Numbered from the stretch's first letter, positions 1 through 6,788 are shown. The stretch: DNA of 13,216 nt from Faecalicatena sp. (GCA_009774255.1 VSNK01000155.1:1-13216); one strand, 5' to 3'. Notes: a model not told the origin generated them from the sequence alone. Numbers and translations are program-made.

Positions 1-66
1 TATTAGTTTTTTATAATTACATTATTCAGTTGTCAAAGTCCAATTGATTTTCTATTATTAAGTTGA

Positions 67-870
67 CCACATTGGGCACTGCGCCTGAGTCTGGAAGAAG
101 AAGCAGAAAAATGCTGGGTAGAGGCATTCCGTTCTGATACAAGTGTTGCAAACTATCTGCGGCTTTTCATGGAGTGCAGGGATTTTTCCGCAGTCACGGA
201 AGAGATAAAAAAGATTTATCAGGGCATGTATGCACACATTGAGAAAAATCCGTATGCATTTAATCCCAAAGGGGAACTGCAGGAAAATAAGGCTGGTGTA
301 AATGAAGGGTATATGCTTGCATTTTTCGGAGGGGAATTCCAATATGTCAAAGAACATGCGATGGGAGTCAAAGACGCACTGGGGTGGAGTCTAACCTTTA
401 TGAAATGCGGACTGGCGGCATTTTTGCTTCTGTTGCTGGAGGGCGAAAAGCTGCGGTCCGGGTGCAGGGAAATGTGCCGCAAGGTGGTATCTTCCGTTGG
501 GTTTGAAAAAGAGGATTATGAGCATGGGATTTCCAGACATATCCCGGAAGAAAGCCAGGAGTGGTTTTGGAAGTGTTTCTGCCATTGGAAGGATAGGGTT
601 TCCATTACGGAGGAGGAAAAACAGCAATATCTGGAATGGGTGGAAGGGCTTGTAACAAAGCGGCTAAATGGCATCATGGAAGGGAACTACCGGAAGTATT
701 ACGGCGAATGCGCGGGATATATCGCGGCATTGGGGGAAGTCCGGGAATCCAGAGGGGAAACCGGCGGCAAACAGAATGTCATGGCAGAATATAAGGCGCT
801 CTATTCCCGCAGGACCGCATTCCATAAGGAATTAAGAGCCTTTGGGATGAAGGACGGCAGAGGGAGGTAA
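67..870 (+). pseudogene. C-terminal remnant of an unrecognised protein, N-terminus missing
   Basis: The frame is open from just after a TGA at 64-66 through to TAA at 868-870, about 267 codons. Its first residues (HWALRLSLEEEAEKCW...) already read like the middle of a helical protein. The only ATG near the start (169) has no Shine-Dalgarno sequence, and protein-like sequence continues upstream of it, so 169 is probably an internal methionine. A hydrophobic stretch (CGLAAFLLLLLEG) lies near residue 85 counted from 169, followed by a Trp/Cys-rich part (WFWKCFCHWKDRV). The C-terminus is basic and looks natural. Bases 1-60 are AT-rich and do not extend the gene in this frame. I do not recognise a family with confidence; it resembles the C-terminal part of large clostridial proteins of unknown function. 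The likely reading is a gene cut at its 5' side by deletion or insertion. An alternative is a short protein starting at 169. Confidence 0.55.
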
Positions 871-1029
871 GGAGTTGTAGAAAAATAAGTGACACATCTT
901 GGCTTGTCTATTTCTCCGGCTGCACAGGTCAAAAAGCCTCGACGTAGCCCACTACGCCTGCGTTTTTTGACCTGCACATCCGAAGAAATATCCTGCGCAA
1001 TCTGTATCACTTATTTTTCTACAACTCCT
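870..1029. repeat. Palindromic MITE-like element, AGGAGTTGTAG family, copy D1
   Basis: The outer arms (870-892 and 1007-1029) are perfect inverted repeats of 23 bp starting AGGAGTTGTAG. Inside are further paired blocks: TATTTCT with AGAAATA, and CAGGTCAAAAA with TTTTTGACCTG, around a short CGTAG/CTACG tip. The whole 160 bp would fold into one long interrupted hairpin in DNA or RNA. A second copy with the same ends and inner blocks lies at 7032-7288. No clear target-site duplication can be assigned because the flanks are ambiguous by a few bases. It lies between the broken gene and the pta promoter. Confidence 0.85.
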
Positions 1030-1080
1030 AAGGGAAAAGAATTTTTTTACATTGTACTGAAAAATACACATGGAAATATC

Positions 1081-1109
1081 TTGTATACAAAAAATGTTTG
1101 CGTTATAAT
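1081..1109 (+). promoter_or_regulatory. Sigma-A type promoter for pta
   Basis: TTGTAT at 1081-1086 and a perfect TATAAT at 1104-1109 are separated by 17 bp, about 35 bp upstream of the pta start. The -35 box matches consensus only at TTG, so the -10 box carries the call. Confidence 0.6.
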
Positions 1110-1144
1110 CATATGTAGAAAAAGGAAAGGTGGCTTTTAAAATT

Positions 1145-2137
1145 ATGGGATTCATTGATGAAATCAAAGTAAGAGCAAAGAAAGACATTAAGACAATCGT
1201 ACTTCCGGAGACAGAAGACGAGAGAACTTACAAGGCTGCGGAGGCAGTTTTGAAGGAAGGGACAGCGAAGCTGATCCTGGTAGGAAGCAAGGAGCAGATC
1301 GAGAAGGTAGGAGCAGGATATGACATTTCCGGAGCAACGATCGTAGATCCTGCGACCAGTGACAAGACAGAGAGCTATATCGCGAAGCTGGTGGAATTAC
1401 GTCAGAAAAAGGGTATGACGGAAGATCAGGCCAGGGAACTTCTTCTGAACAATTATTTATACTACGGCGTTATGATGGTGAAGATGGGCGATGCTGACGG
1501 TATGGTATCAGGCGCCTGCCATTCTACCGCAGATACCCTTCGTCCCTGCCTGCAGATTCTGAAAACAAAACCAGGCACAAAGCTGGTTTCCGCATTTTTC
1601 GTGATTGTTGTGCCGAACTGCGACATGGGCGCGGACGGAACCTTTATCTTCGGAGATTCTGGCCTGGAACAGAATCCGGATCCGGAGAAGCTGGCGAATA
1701 TCGCAGTATCTTCCGCAGAGTCTTTCCGCGTACTGACAGGCAAGGAGCCGGTTGTGGCTATGCTTTCTCACTCTACAAAGGGAAGCGCAAAGCATGCGGA
1801 TGTAGATAAGGTGGTAGAAGCGACCAGGATCGCTAAAGAACTGGCACCGGAACTGAAGCTGGACGGAGAACTGCAGCTTGACGCGGCGATCGTTCCTTCC
1901 GTAGGCGAATCCAAGGCGCCGGGCAGCCCGGTAGCAGGACATGCCAACGTCCTGATCTTCCCGGATCTGGATGCGGGAAATATCGGATATAAGCTGGCGC
2001 AGAGACTGGCTAAGGCAGAAGCATACGGACCGCTTACCCAGGGGATTGCCGCTCCGGTCAACGACCTCTCCCGCGGATGCAGCGCGGAAGATATCGAAGG
2101 CGTGGTTGCCATCACAGCGGTACAGGCACAGGGTTGA
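1145..2137 (+). CDS. pta: Phosphate acetyltransferase (phosphotransacetylase)
   Basis: Converts acetyl-CoA and phosphate to acetyl phosphate and CoA in the cytoplasm, the first step of acetate formation. The 330-residue protein is a single PTA_PTB catalytic domain of normal length for the short bacterial/archaeal class, without the extra N-terminal domains of the long E. coli type. Visible conserved elements include TLRP with Arg133, GADGTFIFGDSG near 162-173, and NDLSRG with Ser309 and Arg310, followed by Asp316. These match the positions of the known CoA/catalytic residues of the Methanosarcina enzyme. I chose ATG 1145 (MGFIDEIKVRAKKDIKTIVLPE), the usual family start, over an in-frame GTG at 1130. 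The GTG overlaps the purine-rich AAAGGTGG that serves as ribosome binding site. ackA follows after 173 bp, most of which is an inserted palindromic element. Confidence 0.97.
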   Translation: MGFIDEIKVRAKKDIKTIVLPETEDERTYKAAEAVLKEGTAKLILVGSKEQIEKVGAGYDISGATIVDPATSDKTESYIAKLVELRQKKGMTEDQARELLLNNYLYYGVMMVKMGDADGMVSGACHSTADTLRPCLQILKTKPGTKLVSAFFVIVVPNCDMGADGTFIFGDSGLEQNPDPEKLANIAVSSAESFRVLTGKEPVVAMLSHSTKGSAKHADVDKVVEATRIAKELAPELKLDGELQLDAAIVPSVGESKAPGSPVAGHANVLIFPDLDAGNIGYKLAQRLAKAEAYGPLTQGIAAPVNDLSRGCSAEDIEGVVAITAVQAQG

Positions 2138-2144
2138 GAATAAG

Positions 2145-2278
2145 GTAACTACTCAGCACAGGATAGCGCATTTACTGCGCTATCCGTACGAAAACGTATA
2201 AATCGCAAGAGCAATCCCCATTGCCGTAGGCAATTTTCATGGGATTGCGGCGTAACTACGAAGGTACTGAGTAGTTAC
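2145..2278. mobile_element. 134-bp MITE-like palindromic element with 8-bp target duplication (element A)
   Basis: The ends are perfect 12-bp inverted repeats, GTAACTACTCAG (2145-2156) and CTGAGTAGTTAC (2267-2278). The element is bracketed by the identical direct repeat AGAATAAG at 2137-2144 and 2279-2286, the signature of a transposition event. Internal hairpins are present: GGATAGCGCA (2161-2170) with TGCGCTATCC (2176-2185), and nested GCAATCCC/GGGATTGC around TTGCC/GGCAA. There is no coding capacity. Eight-bp duplications and GTAA termini are known for the IS66 family, so an IS66-type transposase acting in trans is a reasonable guess but is not shown here. Confidence 0.9.
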
Positions 2279-2310
2279 AGAATAAGATTACAGGAGGAAC
2301 ATGAGAAAAA

Positions 2311-3504
2311 ATGAATGTATTAGTAATTAACTGCGGAAGCTCTTCTTTAAAATTCCAGCTGATCAATTCTGATTCCGAAGAAGTCCTGGCAAAAGGACTT
2401 TGCGAGAGAATCGGGATTGACGGAAGTCTGACTTATCAGCCGGCAGGCGGAGAAAAGGTAAAATCTGACAAGGCAATGCCGACCCACACGGAAGCGATTC
2501 AGTTTGTTATCGATGCCCTGACAGACCCCCAGACAGGTGTTGTAAAGAGCCTGGATGAAATCGGCGCGGTAGGACACCGTGTGGTACATGGCGGCGAGAA
2601 GTTTGCTTCCTCCGCTGTCATTACGGAGGAAATGAAGAAAGCAGTAGAAGAGTGCAATGACCTTGCGCCCCTGCACAATCCGGCTAACCTGATCGGAATC
2701 AATGCATGCGAGAAGCTGATGCCCGGCACACCGATGGTAGGAGTATTTGATACGGCGTTCCATCAGACGATGCCGGAGAAAGCGTATATGTATGGACTTC
2801 CCTATGCCTACTATGATAAGTATAAAGTAAGACGCTACGGCTTCCACGGGACAAGCCACAGCTTTGTATCCAAGAGAGTGGCGGAGATCGTAGGTGTTCC
2901 TTATGACGCGACAAAGACGATTGTGTGCCATCTGGGAAATGGTGCCAGCATCTGTGCCGTAATGAACGGAAAATCTGTGGACACATCCATGGGACTGACC
3001 CCATTGGAAGGTCTGGTAATGGGAACCCGTTCCGGCGACATTGATCCGGCGATTCTGGAATTCATTGCAAAGAAAGAAGGACTGGATGTGGCAGGTCTGA
3101 TGAAGATGCTGAACAAGGAATCCGGTGTATACGGCCTGTCCGACGGCGTTTCCAGCGATTTCCGTGATCTGGCCGCAGCAGCGGAAGAAGGCAAGAGACC
3201 GGCGCAGATCGCTCTTGAAGTATTCGGGTACAGGGTAGCAAAATATGTCGGATCTTACGCGGCAGCCATGAATGGCGTGGACAATATCGTATTTACCGCT
3301 GGTATCGGTGAAAATGACGGTTCCATGCGTGAGAGAATCTGTGGATATCTGCAGTATCTTGGCATTGAGATCGACAAAGAGGCAAATGCGAAACGCGGCG
3401 AAGAGGTGATCATCTCCACTCCGGATTCCAGGGTAAAAGTACTGGTTGTTCCGACTAATGAAGAACTGGCCATCGCAAGAGAGACAGTTGCCCTTGTAAA
3501 ATAA
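2311..3504 (+). CDS. ackA: Acetate kinase
   Basis: Transfers phosphate from acetyl phosphate to ADP, giving acetate and ATP; with Pta it forms the main fermentative ATP-yielding acetate route. The 397-residue protein has the ASKHA fold signatures: INCGSSSLKF at the N-terminus (Asn7), GHRVVHGGE (Arg90), VFDTAFHQTMP (Asp147), RRYGFHGTSH (His179), CHLGNGAS (about 207-213), GTRSGDIDP (Arg240) and PTNEE (Glu384). These correspond one-to-one with the catalytic residues described for the Methanosarcina enzyme. The start MNVLVINCGSS is the family norm. Its AGGAGG box (2292-2297) is unusually far, 13 bases from ATG 2311, and an out-of-frame ATG at 2301 lies between them. Removing element A and one duplication copy would leave only about 31 bp between pta and ackA, so the pair was originally a tight operon. 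Confidence 0.98.
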   Translation: MNVLVINCGSSSLKFQLINSDSEEVLAKGLCERIGIDGSLTYQPAGGEKVKSDKAMPTHTEAIQFVIDALTDPQTGVVKSLDEIGAVGHRVVHGGEKFASSAVITEEMKKAVEECNDLAPLHNPANLIGINACEKLMPGTPMVGVFDTAFHQTMPEKAYMYGLPYAYYDKYKVRRYGFHGTSHSFVSKRVAEIVGVPYDATKTIVCHLGNGASICAVMNGKSVDTSMGLTPLEGLVMGTRSGDIDPAILEFIAKKEGLDVAGLMKMLNKESGVYGLSDGVSSDFRDLAAAAEEGKRPAQIALEVFGYRVAKYVGSYAAAMNGVDNIVFTAGIGENDGSMRERICGYLQYLGIEIDKEANAKRGEEVIISTPDSRVKVLVVPTNEELAIARETVALVK

Positions 3505-3516
3505 GTGAGAAATTAT

Positions 3517-3559
3517 GTTACTGTTCACTTTTGAGCCGTGCAACACGCTGCACGGTAAC
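3517..3559. mobile_element. 43-bp minimal palindromic element with 8-bp target duplication
   Basis: It begins GTTACTGTTCAC, the same 12 bases as the left end of the element at 3644, and ends GTAAC. An internal hairpin pairs CCGTGCA (3536-3542) with TGCACGG (3549-3555). Perfect direct repeats GAAATTAT flank it at 3509-3516 and 3560-3567. It sits directly behind the ackA stop codon and its hairpin may now act in 3'-end formation, although no immediate U-run follows. It looks like a very short internally deleted relative of element B. Confidence 0.82.
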
Positions 3560-3598
3560 GAAATTATTTGATTTCTTTTTAGAAACGTCATTTTTTAG

Positions 3599-3626
3599 TT
3601 GACAAACCAGTTTCTCATGATATAAT
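3599..3626 (+). promoter_or_regulatory. Consensus sigma-A promoter for yceD-rpmF
   Basis: Perfect TTGACA (3599-3604) and perfect TATAAT (3621-3626) with a 16-bp spacer. Transcription should start near 3633, just before the left duplication of element B, so the whole element would be transcribed into the yceD leader. Confidence 0.85.
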
Positions 3627-3643
3627 AATTTAGGTATGAATAG

Positions 3644-3839
3644 GTTACTGTTCACTCCCCAGCCAATCACTACGCTGATTGGCTGGGAGGATGCACGCTG
3701 CGTCTTGAATAGAATTCAGCCCGTCTACACTTCGTTCCGGTCCGTCCTAAACAAGCGTCGCTGGCGCTTAGGACCGCCGAAGGCGACTTAAAATGGGCTG
3801 AATTCGTTGCAGTTCGCTGGCTGGCCAGTGAACTGTAAC
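3644..3839. mobile_element. 196-bp MITE-like palindromic element with 8-bp target duplication (element B)
   Basis: Terminal inverted repeats GTTACTGTTCAC (3644-3655) and GTGAACTGTAAC (3828-3839) match at 11 of 12 positions. The perfect 8-bp direct repeat ATGAATAG lies at 3636-3643 and 3840-3847. Internal stems include a perfect 12-bp hairpin (3658-3669 with 3676-3687) and an 11-bp stem GAATTCAGCCC (3712-3722) with GGGCTGAATTC (3795-3805). The latter encloses a module at 3724-3774 that is also found in the elements at 7032 and 9892. No open reading frame is present. The right duplication copy supplies part of the yceD ribosome binding site (TAGGAG). Confidence 0.92.
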
Positions 3840-3858
3840 ATGAATAGGAGTAACAGTG

Positions 3859-4386
3859 ATGTTAATGAACCTGTCAGGCGTATTATCAGAACAGCATAGG
3901 CCCATAGACGAAATGGTACTGCCAGAGCTGGAATCTATTCAGCTGAAGTCCGGGACGTATCCGGTGATCCGCAAGGAGCCGGTACATGTGACTGTTGCGC
4001 ATAGGAAGGACAGGGAGCTGCAGATTCAGGCGGATGGGAAGGTTACGCTTCGGATTCCATGTGACCGCTGCCTGGAGGAAGTGGAGTATGAATTTCAGCT
4101 TCATTTTACCAGGTATGTGGATTTGGGGTGTTCGGATGCTGAACTGAGAGAAGGATTCGACGAATCTGACTTTATCGACGGATATCATCTTGACGTAGAT
4201 AAGATGCTTTTTCAAGAAATATTGACATGCTGGCCGAGTAAGGTACTCTGCAGAGAAGAATGCAGAGGTATCTGCAACGTCTGCGGCCAGAACCTGAATA
4301 AAGGCAGCTGTGACTGCGAAGATACGGGTCTTGACCCAAGGATGTCCGTTGTCCGTGAATTGTTTAAGAATTTTAAGGAGGTGTAA
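3859..4386 (+). CDS. yceD: YceD family protein (DUF177), large-subunit rRNA accumulation protein
   Basis: A 175-residue protein of the DUF177/YceD family, almost always encoded just before rpmF. The E. coli and plant members are needed for normal 23S rRNA accumulation; the molecular job is not settled. The centre has the family CDRCLEEVEYEF motif (about 70-81), and the C-terminal part carries a cysteine set (CREECRGICNVCGQNLN, then CDC) that could bind zinc, then LDPR and an NFKEV ending. I took ATG 3859, 8 bases after GGAG (3847-3850); a GTG at 3856 is an equally possible start one codon earlier. The stop is 3 bases before rpmF, and the rpmF ribosome binding site lies inside the last codons, so the two are translationally close. 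The gene is transcribed from the promoter at 3599 through element B. Confidence 0.9.
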   Translation: MLMNLSGVLSEQHRPIDEMVLPELESIQLKSGTYPVIRKEPVHVTVAHRKDRELQIQADGKVTLRIPCDRCLEEVEYEFQLHFTRYVDLGCSDAELREGFDESDFIDGYHLDVDKMLFQEILTCWPSKVLCREECRGICNVCGQNLNKGSCDCEDTGLDPRMSVVRELFKNFKEV

Positions 4387-4389
4387 CCG

Positions 4390-4569
4390 ATGTCGATCTG
4401 TCCAAAAAATAAATCTTCAAAAGCCAGAAGAGACAAGAGAAGAGCTAATTGGAAGATGAGCGCTCCGAACCTGGTAAAGTGCAGCAAGTGCGGAGAACTT
4501 ATGATGCCTCACAGAGTATGTAAGGCTTGTGGCTCATACAACAAAAAAGAAATCATTTCCGTTGATTAA
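4390..4569 (+). CDS. rpmF: 50S ribosomal protein L32
   Basis: A short 59-codon gene. The protein starts MSICPKNKSSKARRDKRRAN, the basic N-terminal tail that threads into the large subunit. It then carries a zinc-ribbon of two CxxC pairs, Cys31/Cys34 (CSKC) and Cys44/Cys47 (CKAC), close to the usual bacterial L32 pattern; having all four cysteines marks it as the zinc-binding form rather than the cysteine-free alternative. An AGGAGG (4376-4381) lies 8 bases before the ATG. It forms one operon with yceD and is followed by a strong terminator. In many Firmicutes and E. coli plsX follows, but here a convergent ABC-F gene takes that place. Confidence 0.97.
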   Translation: MSICPKNKSSKARRDKRRANWKMSAPNLVKCSKCGELMMPHRVCKACGSYNKKEIISVD

Positions 4570-4582
4570 CAGCGGAACAAAA

Positions 4583-4612
4583 AAGGCTTTCCGGGAGACC
4601 GGAAAGCCTTTT
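4583..4612. terminator. Bidirectional intrinsic terminator between rpmF and the ABC-F gene
   Basis: A perfect 12-bp stem (4583-4594 with 4599-4610) closes a GAGA loop. On the plus strand the stem ends in a TTTT run; on the minus strand it is followed by six T and TGTT. It serves both convergent genes. Confidence 0.93.
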
Positions 4613-4617
4613 CGCTT

Positions 4618-6168
4618 CTAATGTCCGTCCTGCACAAGGTTCAGCCCGTCTCTTGTGAGCCTGTAAATTTTATCACAGACCTCGGCCATATATTTCCGGT
4701 CATGAGAGATGCTGATCAACGCTCCCGGAAATTCCTTAAGCATCTGCCGGATTACAGGCCCGGACAAGGGTGAGAAGTTCCGGGTCGGTTCATCCAGGAT
4801 CAGCACATTCGCCCCGCTCATACTCATTTTTAAAAGAAAGATTTTGGCCTTTTGCCCGCCGGACAACTCTGCCAATGTATGGCTCATTTCATCGGCGGTA
4901 TATTTTAACGCGCCAAGATAAGTGCGGATTCTGGTCCGCTCCTCCTTATCGCCGGAACGTGCCAGATAATCCACGGGTGTCATGGATGGCTCCAGCAGTT
5001 CTTCATAATTCTGAGGCATGTATTCCGCGCGGATATCCGTTCTGGCAAGCAGTTCCCGGGCAATCTGCCGCAGCAGCGTGGTCTTTCCCGCACCATTGGC
5101 ACCGACGATACAGATCTTTTCGGAACCGCGAATCCGCAGATGGATATTTTCCGCAAGCACCCGTGCGTAATCAGGTGTATGGAGCCTGGCAAGAGAGAAG
5201 TCGATGACCGTCTTTCCCGCAGGGAGCTTTGCAGTTTCGTCTCCCAGCTTAAAGAAAATAGCAGCCTCTTCCTCCGGCATTTCCGTCATGTTCTTATCCT
5301 CACGGGCAAAACGCCGTTCCATGGATTTTACTGCATGCATTTTCTTTTTCAGCAGCCGCCCCTTGGAAGGGTTCTGCCTTGTGATACTGTTTTGCGCATG
5401 CTCCACACTTTGGAAAACCCGCCGGTACTTTTCCTCCCGAAGCTTTTTATCACGCCGGTCATTTGCCGCTTTGCGCTCCTGATTTTCAAATTGAGCGGAT
5501 CGTTCCTGTCTGTATTGCAGATAGGGCATATGAACGGCCGTATAGCGGCACTGTGTTTTTCGTCTGACCTGCTCTAGGTGGATGACCATGTTGGCCGTAT
5601 TTTCAATCAGAGTCTCATCATGGGAAATAAATAGTACAATTTGTTTCCAGTCCAGAATGAATTTTTCCAGCCATTCCAGCGTTTCCAGGTCAATATCATT
5701 GGAAGGCTCATCCAGCAGAAGGATATCCGGCTCCGCGATCAACAGACGGAGCATCTGTGCCTTTACCTTCTCACCGCCAGACAGAGTTCCCATAAGCTGC
5801 TCCCGGTAAAAAAAATCTACGGGCAGGCCGAACTCTCTGGCCATCCGGTTCAGTTCTTTTGGTGACTGTTCCAAAAACATGGACTCTTCTTTGAAATATT
5901 CATAAATACTTTTCTCCTTATCCGGCTCCGGCAGTTCCTGAGGCAGATATCCGAGCCGCCTGTCCCGGAGGATCCGTTCGCCTTCTGCCGCGCAGTAATC
6001 TGTGATCAGCTCCGGATTATAGATCCATTGGAGCAGGCTGGATTTCCCATTTCCTTCTTCACCGATGATCACAGACTTATCTCCGTCATTCAGCACACAT
6101 CCGAAATTTTCCAGAATGACCCTTGTGTCCTTTTTGTGTATGATTGTCAAATTTTTAATCTGTAGCAT
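4618..6168 (-). CDS. ABC-F family ATPase (possible ribosome-protection antibiotic resistance factor)
   Basis: A 516-residue protein with two ATP-binding cassettes and no membrane segments, the ABC-F architecture; such proteins act on the ribosomal E site. Cassette 1 has Walker A GEEGNGKSS (36-44), LSGGE (129-133), LLLDEPSND (near 151-159) and SHD (182-184). The linker (about 200-300) is rich in Lys/Arg/Glu and coiled-coil-like, as expected of the interdomain arm. Cassette 2 has GANGAGKTT (356-364), LSGGQ (435-439), LILDEPTRNFSPLS (about 456-469) and SHD (488-490). The DEPTRNFSPLS form replaces the usual DEPTNHLD of housekeeping ABC-F proteins and is seen in resistance-type members (TlrC, Vga/Lsa-like). 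I chose ATG 6168 (MLQIKNL), which has AGGAGG 5 bases upstream; an ATG at 6183 would place that box inside the gene. The promoter lies about 710 bp upstream, leaving a very long leader. Resistance is inferred, not shown. Confidence 0.88.
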   Translation of the reverse strand: MLQIKNLTIIHKKDTRVILENFGCVLNDGDKSVIIGEEGNGKSSLLQWIYNPELITDYCAAEGERILRDRRLGYLPQELPEPDKEKSIYEYFKEESMFLEQSPKELNRMAREFGLPVDFFYREQLMGTLSGGEKVKAQMLRLLIAEPDILLLDEPSNDIDLETLEWLEKFILDWKQIVLFISHDETLIENTANMVIHLEQVRRKTQCRYTAVHMPYLQYRQERSAQFENQERKAANDRRDKKLREEKYRRVFQSVEHAQNSITRQNPSKGRLLKKKMHAVKSMERRFAREDKNMTEMPEEEAAIFFKLGDETAKLPAGKTVIDFSLARLHTPDYARVLAENIHLRIRGSEKICIVGANGAGKTTLLRQIARELLARTDIRAEYMPQNYEELLEPSMTPVDYLARSGDKEERTRIRTYLGALKYTADEMSHTLAELSGGQKAKIFLLKMSMSGANVLILDEPTRNFSPLSGPVIRQMLKEFPGALISISHDRKYMAEVCDKIYRLTRDGLNLVQDGH

Positions 6169-6191
6169 AGAAACCTCCTGCATGATTGTTT

Positions 6192-6349
6192 AGGAACTGT
6201 CCCTAAATAACTTACAACTTTGACTCGTCTAAATCTTCATATACTGCGTTGTTGTCAATCGGTGTACCCCAGTACGCCTCATTCCTCCGCCTTGTATATG
6301 AAGATTTATCCTGAGTCATAGTTGCAAGTTATTTTGTGACAGTTACTTA
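6192..6349. repeat. Palindromic MITE-like element E, distant relative of copies D1 and D2
   Basis: The arms are imperfect inverted repeats, AGGAACTGTC and onward on the left against GTGACAGTTACTTA on the right, with a longer paired block AAATAACTT.CAACT. The inner stem is a perfect 14 bp (6231-6244 with 6294-6307, AAATCTTCATATAC). Order and spacing of blocks follow D2: AGGA..., then AAATAACT, then TTGACTyGTCTA. At 158 bp it is almost the same length as D1. It ends about 12 bp from the AGGAGG of the ABC-F gene. Confidence 0.75.
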
Positions 6350-6670
6350 GAAAAGGCTTCCTCCGTAATGCTTCATTCACAAATAAGTCAAAACATAAAG
6401 AAAAAGCCCGCTTTCGTACCCGAAAACAGACTCGCACAAAATCATATCGTTACAGGCCACGCCCTGACCAGGTGTGCCCCATAACTCGGACCCCTCCATA
6501 TTTTGCAAACAGAAGTAACACAATCAGCCATTGTCCGGCCTTTAGCATGAAATACAAAGAAGGCTTGATCAAGCGGGATAATCCAATTCGGCATACGCAG
6601 ACACACCTATCTACATACCATAATATACAAAACCTTCCGAGGAATACACGCTGTGCGCATAAGGAGAATA

Positions 6671-6736
6671 GCTGCTGCTACTGCTGCAGCCGCGCTTCGG
6701 CGCGAGTGTGCATCAAGACACGCACTTTTGTTTTGT
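6671..6736 (+). ncRNA. Three back-to-back hairpins ending in a U-run: 3' end of a possible small RNA
   Basis: Three adjoining stems follow one another without spacer: GCTGC...GCAGC (6671-6690), CGCGC-TTCG-GCGCG (6691-6704) and AGTGTG...CGCACT (6705-6726). The last is followed at once by TTTGTTTTGT, an intrinsic terminator reading plus. No gene on the plus strand ends here, so it may end a small RNA. A weak promoter (CAGACA 6598, TAATAT 6621, spacer 17) would give a transcript of about 105 nt antisense to the ABC-F leader. The terminator is well supported; the RNA itself is a guess. Confidence 0.4.
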
Positions 6737-6751
6737 AACCATCGTATGCGG

Positions 6752-6788
6752 AAAAACTGCCGGTGGCAGGTCTTCCATATAGGCAGTT
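6752..6788 (-). terminator. Intrinsic terminator or attenuator in the ABC-F leader
   Basis: Read on minus: CTGCC (6769-6765), loop ACC, GGCAG (6761-6757), then TTTTT (6756-6752). The same GGCAGTT can pair instead with AACTGCC (6788-6782) to form a 7-bp stem with a larger loop. It lies about 115-130 nt after the expected transcription start, with no gene completed before it. Confidence 0.5.

Noticed and set aside
15..40. Minus-strand promoter TTGACA/TATAAA at the left edge
   Set aside because: The spacer is about 15 bp and the target gene is outside the window, so it cannot be supported.
2347..3591. Minus-strand frame of 414 codons opposite ackA
   Set aside because: Complete overlap with a certain ackA gene and Cys/His/Ser-rich nonsense composition.
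6439..6530. Minus-strand frame MADCVTSVCKIWRGPSYG... of 29 codons in the ABC-F leader
   Set aside because: No proper ribosome binding site and no recognisable peptide; kept only as part of the leader region.
6472..6738. 88-codon plus-strand frame between ABC-F and MATE
   Set aside because: Composition is not protein-like, no ribosome binding site, and it crosses the three hairpins and terminator.
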